A DNA stretch of 64,000 bases, from positions 744,001 through 808,000 of the forward strand of contig CP116670.1 in assembly GCA_028370155.1 (NCBI GenBank), written 5' to 3'. A program made the translations under genes and the position numbers. The DNA is from Arthrobacter sp. OVS8. GTDB taxonomy: Bacteria; Actinomycetota; Actinomycetes; Actinomycetales; Micrococcaceae. Below, one piece after another: positions 57,834-64,000 of the stretch; positions within the stretch are counted from its first letter, which is position 1; each line of letters opens with the position of its first letter. Under the pieces are notes generated by a model that saw only the letters and a program-made list of their open reading frames with translations, was not told where the DNA came from and searched no databases.

Positions 57834-58774
57834 ATGACGTCGATGGCAGATTCCCTCGCGGCCCGGGCCAATGACCTCGCCTCCCGCCGTGAGCCGTTCG
57901 TGCACGCCACGGTGGTCCGCGCCCAGCACCCCACCAGCGCCCACGCCGGGGATACCGCCCTCGTGATGCCCGGCGGCGACATCCTGGGCTTCGTCGGCGG
58001 GAACTGCGTGGAGTCCTCGGTACGCGAATACAGCCTGCAGGTCCTGGCGTCCCAGGAACCCCTGCTGCTGCGCGTGGTGCCCGGCGAACCGTCCCGCACC
58101 GCCGAGGAAGGCGCGGTGGAGGTGTCCAACCCCTGCCTGAGCGGCGGGGCCATCGAAATCTTCCTTCAGCCCCGGATCCCCGCTCCCCGGGTGCTCGTGG
58201 TCGGCACCACCCCGGTGGCGCAGGCCCTCGAGACTCTCGGCGCCGGCGTGGGCCTGGCCGTGGAGCTCATCGACGGCGAATCCGCCCGTCCGCAGGCCGG
58301 GGACGCGGCGCTGATCGTGGCCTCGCACGGCAAAGCCGAGGAAGCCGCGCTCGAGGCAGCCCTACGCGCCGGCGTCCCGTATGTCGCCTTGGTGGCCAGC
58401 GGGACACGGGGCGCTGCGGTGCTGGAGTCGCTCGACGTCGACCCGGCGCAGCGCTCGCGGGTCTTCACCCCGGCGGGGCTGCGGCTGGGTGCCCGCACCC
58501 CCGGGGAGATCGCGCTGTCGATCCTGGCCCAGCTCATCCAGGAACGGGCAACGTCCCGGCACACGGCCCCTGCGGCGGCCACGACGCCCCTGACCTTGCG
58601 GAGGCGGAGGCGGCCGTTCCGGCGACCGCGATCGATCCCGTCTGCGGCATGACCGTCCCCGCCGTGGAATCCTCGCTGCAGATCGAGCACAACGGTGTCA
58701 CCGTCTACTTCTGCTCGCCCGGCTGCCGCGCCGCCTTCCGCAAAGATCCGGAGCGTTATGCCCTCACCCTCTGA
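57834..58774 (+). CDS. XdhC/CoxI-family protein with C-terminal YHS domain
   Basis: XdhC-type proteins help insert the sulfurated molybdenum cofactor into enzymes of the xanthine oxidase family. Here VGGNCVESSVREY and VSNPCLSGGAIEIFLQP are the XdhC cysteine blocks, and VLVVGTTPVAQALETLGAG is the Rossmann part. After a frame break near 58577 (one C missing) the frame continues into DPVCGMTVP ... VYFCSPGCRAAFRKDPERY, a YHS metal-binding domain. The repaired protein, about 314 residues, is therefore an XdhC-YHS fusion. The ATG is two bases after coxL. The YHS part might handle copper for the Mo-Cu site; that is inference. Confidence 0.82.
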
Positions 58775-59412
58775 ACTCACCCCCGCACAGCACCGGACGG
58801 CAGGGCTGATCCTCGCGGCCGGGGCCTCCCGACGCCTGGGCCGACCCAAGCAGCTACTCCCCTACGGGCACGGGGTCCTCCTTGACGCCGTGCTGGAGAC
58901 CGCCCGGGACTGCGGCTTTGACCAGACCGTGCTGGCCCTGGGCGGCGCGGCCGCGGAGGTGCAGCGCACGGTCGACACCACCGGCTGCGACATCGTGCTC
59001 AATCCGGACTTCGGTGCCGGCTGCGCCTCCTCGATCGCCGCCGGCATCAACGCGCTCCACCCGGACACGGACGCCGTAGTCCTGCTGCTCGGTGACCAGC
59101 CCGGTGTCCTGGCCGTCAACGCGCGGGCACTCCTGGAGCTCCTTTTCACCGGAGAGCCGGCCGCTTCCGGGCCACGGCGCCGGGGCGCCCCGGGCATCGC
59201 CGTCTGCCGCTACGCCGACGGCGTCGGCCACCCTATGGCGTTCACCCGGCGGATGTTCCCGGAGCTGGCCGGCCTGCACGGCGACAAGGCGGTCTGGAAG
59301 CTGCTGGAGCAGCGGGCGGACGACGTCGTCGAACTCGCCGTGCCGGGGCGGCACCCTGGACGTTGACACGGAAGAGGACTACCGCCGGGTCCTGGCCGTT
59401 CTGGAGGGCCCT
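58758..59412 (+). CDS. mocA: Molybdenum cofactor cytidylyltransferase (MocA-like)
   Basis: The protein is a MobA/MocA nucleotidyltransferase: LILAAGASRRLGRPKQLLPY is the nucleotide-binding signature and LLLGDQPGV the metal-binding segment. MocA attaches CMP to molybdopterin to make the cytosine dinucleotide form that CO dehydrogenase needs, so the location argues for MocA over MobA. It overlaps the XdhC-YHS gene by 17 bases. A frame break near 59347 shifts the reading by the equivalent of two missing bases before GTLDVDTEEDYRRVLAVLEG. After it the frame runs without a stop into coxD, so the exact 3' end is uncertain. Confidence 0.83.
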
Positions 59413-60331
<919 letters not shown>

Positions 60332-60335
<4 letters not shown>

Positions 60336-61617
60336 GCCCGGTGATGGCCGGCACCCCGCCGCACACGGCCGCCGCATTGCCCGTGGTGGAGGCAGCCGCC
60401 TTGGCTGCGGCGTTTGTCACCGCCCTGCGCCGGGCCGGGCTGTCCTGCTCCCCGGACCGGGCGGTCCGGCTGGCCGAGGCCCTCCGCCTGGTGCCGCCGT
60501 CCGACGTCGGATCGCTCTACTGGGCCTCCCGCGTGGTGCTGGTGTCCACGCGCGAGCAACTCCCGGCCTTCGACGCCGTCTTCGCCGCGGTGTTCCGTGG
60601 CGGCTTCGACCCCACCGCCCCGCGCCGTAAAGCCGCGGCACCGGCCGCGTCGCCGACTGCCGTCCCCGAGGAGGCACGCACCCGTCCGTCCCCGGCCGAG
60701 GACCGCGCCCCTGGGCGCGCGCCAACCCACCCGCGCACCGCGCCGGCCATTGCCTCCGCCGGACCGGACGGCGCCGGGGACCGCAACGCCCCCGAACGGG
60801 AAGCCGTGCTGGCCATGGCCTCCACCGAGGAGCGGCTGCACGGGATGAACTTCGCCCGGCTGACCGAGGCGGAAGTCCAGGAGATCCGGCGGCTGGCGTC
60901 CCGGCTGCTGCTCGCCACGCCCACCCGCCTGAGCCGCCGCACCCGCAAGTCAGCCCACAGCAGTGCCCGCCTGGATGTCCGCGCCACCGTCCGCGCCGCC
61001 CGGCGCTCGGGCAGCGACACCACCCGGCTGCTGTATGCCCGCCGCCGCGAGCAGCGCCGCAAGCTGGTGATGCTGTGCGATGTCTCCGGGTCCATGGAAC
61101 CGTATGCCCGCATCTTCGTCTCCCTGCTCCAGGGGGCAGTGGCGACGGCCGGCGCCGAGGCCTTCGTCTTTTCCACCCGGCTGACACGCCTCACCCGGCA
61201 ACTTGCCCTGCGCGACCCGGACGAGGCCCTGGCCCGTGCCGCCGTGGCCGCGCCGGACTGGGCGGCGGCACCCGGATCGGGGACAGCATCCGGCATTTCC
61301 TCGACGAGCACGGCCGCCGCGGGCTGGCCCGGGGCGCGGTGGTGGTGATCTTCTCCGACGGCTGGGCGCAGGAGGACCCTGACCAGGTTGCGGTCCAGAT
61401 GGCGCGGCTGCGGCGCCTGGCGCACCGGATCATCTGGGTCAATCCCCGCAAGGCGGCCCCGGGCTACCGGCCGCTGGCCGGTGGTATGGCAGCGGCCCTG
61501 CCCTACTGCGACGCGTTCGTCAGCGGACACAACTACACGGCTTTGGCGGAAGTGGCGGCCGCAATCCGCGGCGACGGCCGGTCATCACTCAAGGGAAGAG
61601 GGAACCAATGCAGATAG
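60332..61617 (+). CDS. coxE: CoxE, VWA-domain protein
   Basis: CoxE partners CoxD in CO dehydrogenase maturation. The C-terminal half is a von Willebrand factor A domain with the MIDAS motif as LVMLCDVSGSMEPYAR and downstream VVVIFSDGWAQEDPDQVAVQ. The N-terminal half is helical with a Pro/Ala/Arg-rich linker (about residues 95-150). A frame break near 61265 lacks one base between APDWG and GGTRIGDSIRHFL. Repaired length is about 428 residues. It overlaps coxD at the start and coxG at the end. Confidence 0.88.
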
Positions 61618-62448
61618 ACAGCGAATTCTCGGTCGTCGCACCGATCGACACGGTCTGGGACACCATCATGGACTTTGAACGCGTGGCGGCTGCGTCCCCG
61701 GCGCCCGGATCCTGAACAAACTTTCGGACGACGCCTACCAGGTGGGCATGACTGTGAAGCTCGGCCCGGTCAACATGCAGTACAAAGGGCTGCTCAACGT
61801 CATCGAACGGAACACCGCCGAACACCGCGCCGTGCTGGGCGGCAAGGCCCAGGAAACCCGCGGCCAGGGCACCGCCGAGGCCACGGTGACCCTGCTTTTG
61901 ACGGAAGAGGCCGGCGGCACCACACGCGGCACCGTCAGCGCTGATCTGTCGCTCTCCGGCAAGGCCGCCGCGATGGGCAAGGGTGTGATCGGCAGCGTGA
62001 CGGAACAGATGATGGGCCTGTTCGCCAGCAACCTTCAGGCCATGATTGCCTCGCCCGGCATAGCCGGAAAACAAGCGGCAGCCGGAGAACCAGCGGCTGC
62101 CAGCGGGGCGTCCGCGCCCGGGCTGGATGCGGAGGCTGAAGCGGCGGCCGCTGCGGCGAAGGTCTCCGCACCGACGGCCCCCGCCCCGGCGGCGGAACTT
62201 CCGGGCGTGCCGCCGGGTGCCGTGCCCGCGGCACCCTCAAGGGCGTCCGCGCCCGCACCGGCGCCCGCCCCGCCGGCAGTCTGGACGCCCTCAGCCTCGC
62301 GAAGGGGCTCGCGGCGGAGCAGCTGTCCAGCCCAGGGAAGGTCCTGGCCCTCGTGGCGGTGGTGGGGTGTGTCTCGTACTGGGCGGGCCGGTGCTCGGCG
62401 TTCCGGCTGATCCGGGCGATCGGGAGGCTGAAGACCGACCGTGCGTGA
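61608..62448 (+). CDS. coxG: CoxG, SRPBCC protein with C-terminal membrane anchor
   Basis: CoxG has an N-terminal SRPBCC (START-like) hydrophobic-pocket domain: EFSVVAPIDTVWDTIMDFER, LNKLSDDAYQVGMTVKLGPV and MGKGVIGSVTEQMMGLFASN. An Ala/Pro-rich linker of roughly 80 residues follows, then a single hydrophobic segment VLALVAVVGCVSYWAGR and a basic tail. CoxG of mycobacteria has been reported to bind and deliver menaquinone to CO dehydrogenase, which fits a tethered lipid-binding domain. Two frame breaks lie near 61693 (FERVAA|CVPGARIL, one C missing) and near 62275 in the linker. The ATG follows AGAGGG and overlaps coxE; the stop overlaps the next start. Confidence 0.86.
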
Positions 62449-63566
62449 TGTCCTGGCAGCCCTGATGCCCGGCTGGCGGAAAGGTGACACCGCCGGCCTC
62501 GCCACCGTCGTGAGCACGTTCAAATCCGCCCCCGGCTTCCCGGCGCGTCGATGCTCGTGACCGCCGACGGCGACGCGGTGGGCTCGGTCTCCGGCGGCTG
62601 CGTCGAGGGCGCCGTGTATGAGCTGGCCACGCAGGTCAAAGAGGACGGCACCCCCGTTCTGGTGCGCTACGGAATCAGCGACGACGACGCGTTCGCCGTG
62701 GGCCTGACCTGCGGCGGGATCATCGACATCTTCGTCGAGCCGGTGTCCCGGCAAAGCTTTGCCGAACTCGACGCCGTCAGGGCGGACATCGCCGGCGAGC
62801 GCCGCGTCGGGGTGGCCACCGTGATCGAGCACCCCGACAGCAGCTGGCTGGGACGGCACCTGATCGTGCGGCCGGACGGCTTCGAGGGCGACCTCGGTTC
62901 CGAGCGGGCCAACCATGCAGTGGGCGATGACACCCAGGGGCTCCTGGCCGCGGGCCGCTCCGGCATCCTGAGCTACGGCCCCGACGGGGAGCGTCTGGAC
63001 GCCGGGATGCGCGTTTTCTTCGCAAGTTACGCCCCGCCGCCGCGAATGCTGGTCTTCGGCGCGATCGACTTCGCCTCGGCGCTGGCCCGGCTGGGCACCT
63101 TCCTGGGCTACCGCGTCACGGTGTGCGACGCCCGCGCAGTTTTCGCGACGCCCGCGCGCTTTCCCGATGCCGCCGAGGTGGTCAACGCCTGGCCGCACCG
63201 CTACCTTGCCGGGCAGCTGGACCAGGGCCTGGTGGATGAGCGAACGGTGCTGTGCGTCCTCACCCACGATCCGAAGTTCGATATTCCGTTGCTGGAAGTT
63301 GCCCTGCGCGGCCGGCCGGTCGCCTTCATCGGTGCCATGGGTTCGCGCCGGACCCATGCGGACCGGATCGCCAGGTTGCGCGAGGCGGGCCTGGACGACG
63401 AGGAGCTGGCCCGGCTGCACAGCCCGGTGGGCCTGGACCTCGGCGCCCGGACCCCGAGGAGACAGCCGTGTCCATCGCAGCGGAGTTCATCGCCAAGCAG
63501 TGGAGCGGAAGCGGGGAACCACTCCGGCGGCTCGGCGAGCGCATCCACCACGACGAGCAGCATTGA
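62441..63566 (+). CDS. coxF: XdhC/CoxF-family molybdoenzyme maturation protein
   Basis: This second XdhC-family protein is the longer, canonical type of about 376 residues. It has SVSGGCVEGAVYELA, VGLTCGGIIDIFVEP, the Rossmann segment RMLVFGAIDFASALARLG, and the C-terminal FIGAMGSRRTHADRIARLRE and LGARTPEETAVSIAAE. Such proteins bind and hand over the molybdenum cofactor. Two frame breaks each lack one C: near 62540 (APGF|PGASMLVTADG) and near 63453 (LGART|PEETAVSIAAE). The GTG at 62441 overlaps the coxG stop by 8 bases. The name coxF is by position and family; coxI is an alternative. Confidence 0.84.
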
Positions 63567-63575
63567 CCGGGCACC

Positions 63576-64000
63576 GTGATCGGAAACGAGGTCCTGCGCT
63601 GGGGGCTGACGGCTCTGTTGCTGGCAGCGTCGCTGTATGCGGCGTTCCGCGCCGGCCGCCCGTCGCCTCCCGCCACCCGGGTGGGGTTTGGTCTCCATGC
63701 CGCGATGATGTTCGCCATGGTGCTGATGGTCGTCCCCGGACTCCATGGGCCCGCACTCCCCCAGATCCTGCTCTTCGGCCTCGCTGCGTGGTGGTTCGGC
63801 CTCCGGGCGGTCGCCTGGCGACCGGCGCCCGCCGGGATGCATGCGCCCGCCGCCAGGCGCGCGGTGGGCCGGCGCGCGGGAACGGCGGCCGTGGCACGTT
63901 GCTGTACAACGCGCTGACCATGGCCGCCATGGCCTACATGCTGGCGGCCATGGCTGTGCATGACGCCGGCGCCTCGCTGGCGGGTCCTTCAGCCGCGGGC
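63576..64000 (+). CDS. DUF5134-like membrane protein, partial
   Basis: The gene starts at GTG 63576, nine bases after coxF, and runs off the right window edge. The product has hydrophobic segments at about residues 10-24 and 42-75. After a frame break near 63880 it continues TLLYNALTMAAMAYMLAAMA. The pattern resembles the actinobacterial DUF5134 membrane proteins, some of which lie near copper-handling genes. If the link holds, it could be the last gene of the cox operon; function is unknown. Confidence 0.65.

Overview
The window is high-GC actinobacterial chromosome, most likely from the Micrococcaceae (Arthrobacter / Pseudarthrobacter group). The support is inference from gene content and order: zwf-opcA-pgl, gap-pgk-tpiA-secG, rapZ-yvcK-whiA, RbpA, a CoaE-GrpB fusion, the polA-rpsA-coaE-uvrB neighbourhood, and many GTG starts. 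No tRNA, rRNA, CRISPR array, insertion sequence or prophage gene was seen. Layout, left to right. 1-2.0 kb: pentose phosphate genes (zwf tail, opcA, pgl). 2.0-6.0 kb: rbpA, then the glycolytic operon gap-pgk-tpiA with secG, on the minus strand. 6.2-13.7 kb: sodA, the rapZ-yvcK-whiA set, uvrC, an acyltransferase and a HAD phosphatase. 13.8-21 kb: uvrA under an apparent LexA/SOS box, then an operon of two ABC exporter half-transporters ending in a GntR/YtrA regulator. 21-28 kb: a methyltransferase, a DUF3516 helicase, an acetyltransferase, an S33 peptidase and an MFS transporter. 28-33.9 kb: terC behind a yybP-ykoY-like manganese riboswitch, uvrB, coaE-grpB, and the divergent yigZ with an acetyltransferase. 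34-41 kb: rpsA, an Eis-like acetyltransferase, polA, a thioesterase and a RibD/DHFR-like reductase. 41-49.6 kb: a phosphate transporter, then a stress cluster (universal stress protein, erythromycin-esterase-like protein, beta-CASP nuclease, acyl-CoA ligase) with DosR-like palindromes. 49.8-64 kb: a molybdoenzyme block with an FdhF/YdeP oxidoreductase, a DUF6457 protein and a LysR-controlled aerobic CO dehydrogenase operon (coxM, coxS, coxL with the form I motif AYACSFR, XdhC-YHS, a MocA-like cytidylyltransferase, coxD, coxE, coxG, coxF/XdhC). About fifty reading-frame breaks interrupt genes across the window, including essential single-copy genes such as rpsA, pgk, polA and coaE. Almost all are repaired by restoring one G or C in a short G/C run. 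They are best read as consensus-sequence errors, so interrupted genes are annotated as whole CDSs with the break positions noted. The most unusual non-coding signals are these: a family of nested GGACAT palindromes in two convergent intergenic regions; a recurrent TANNNT-N6-(A/G)TG arrangement predicting leaderless mRNAs, including a 22-bp bidirectional promoter between coaE and yigZ; a 14-bp inverted repeat covering the rbpA ribosome-binding site and start codon; a perfect 17-bp hairpin inside the MFS gene; and the shared GGGCC(T/G)(T/A)AAG motif of the stress cluster.
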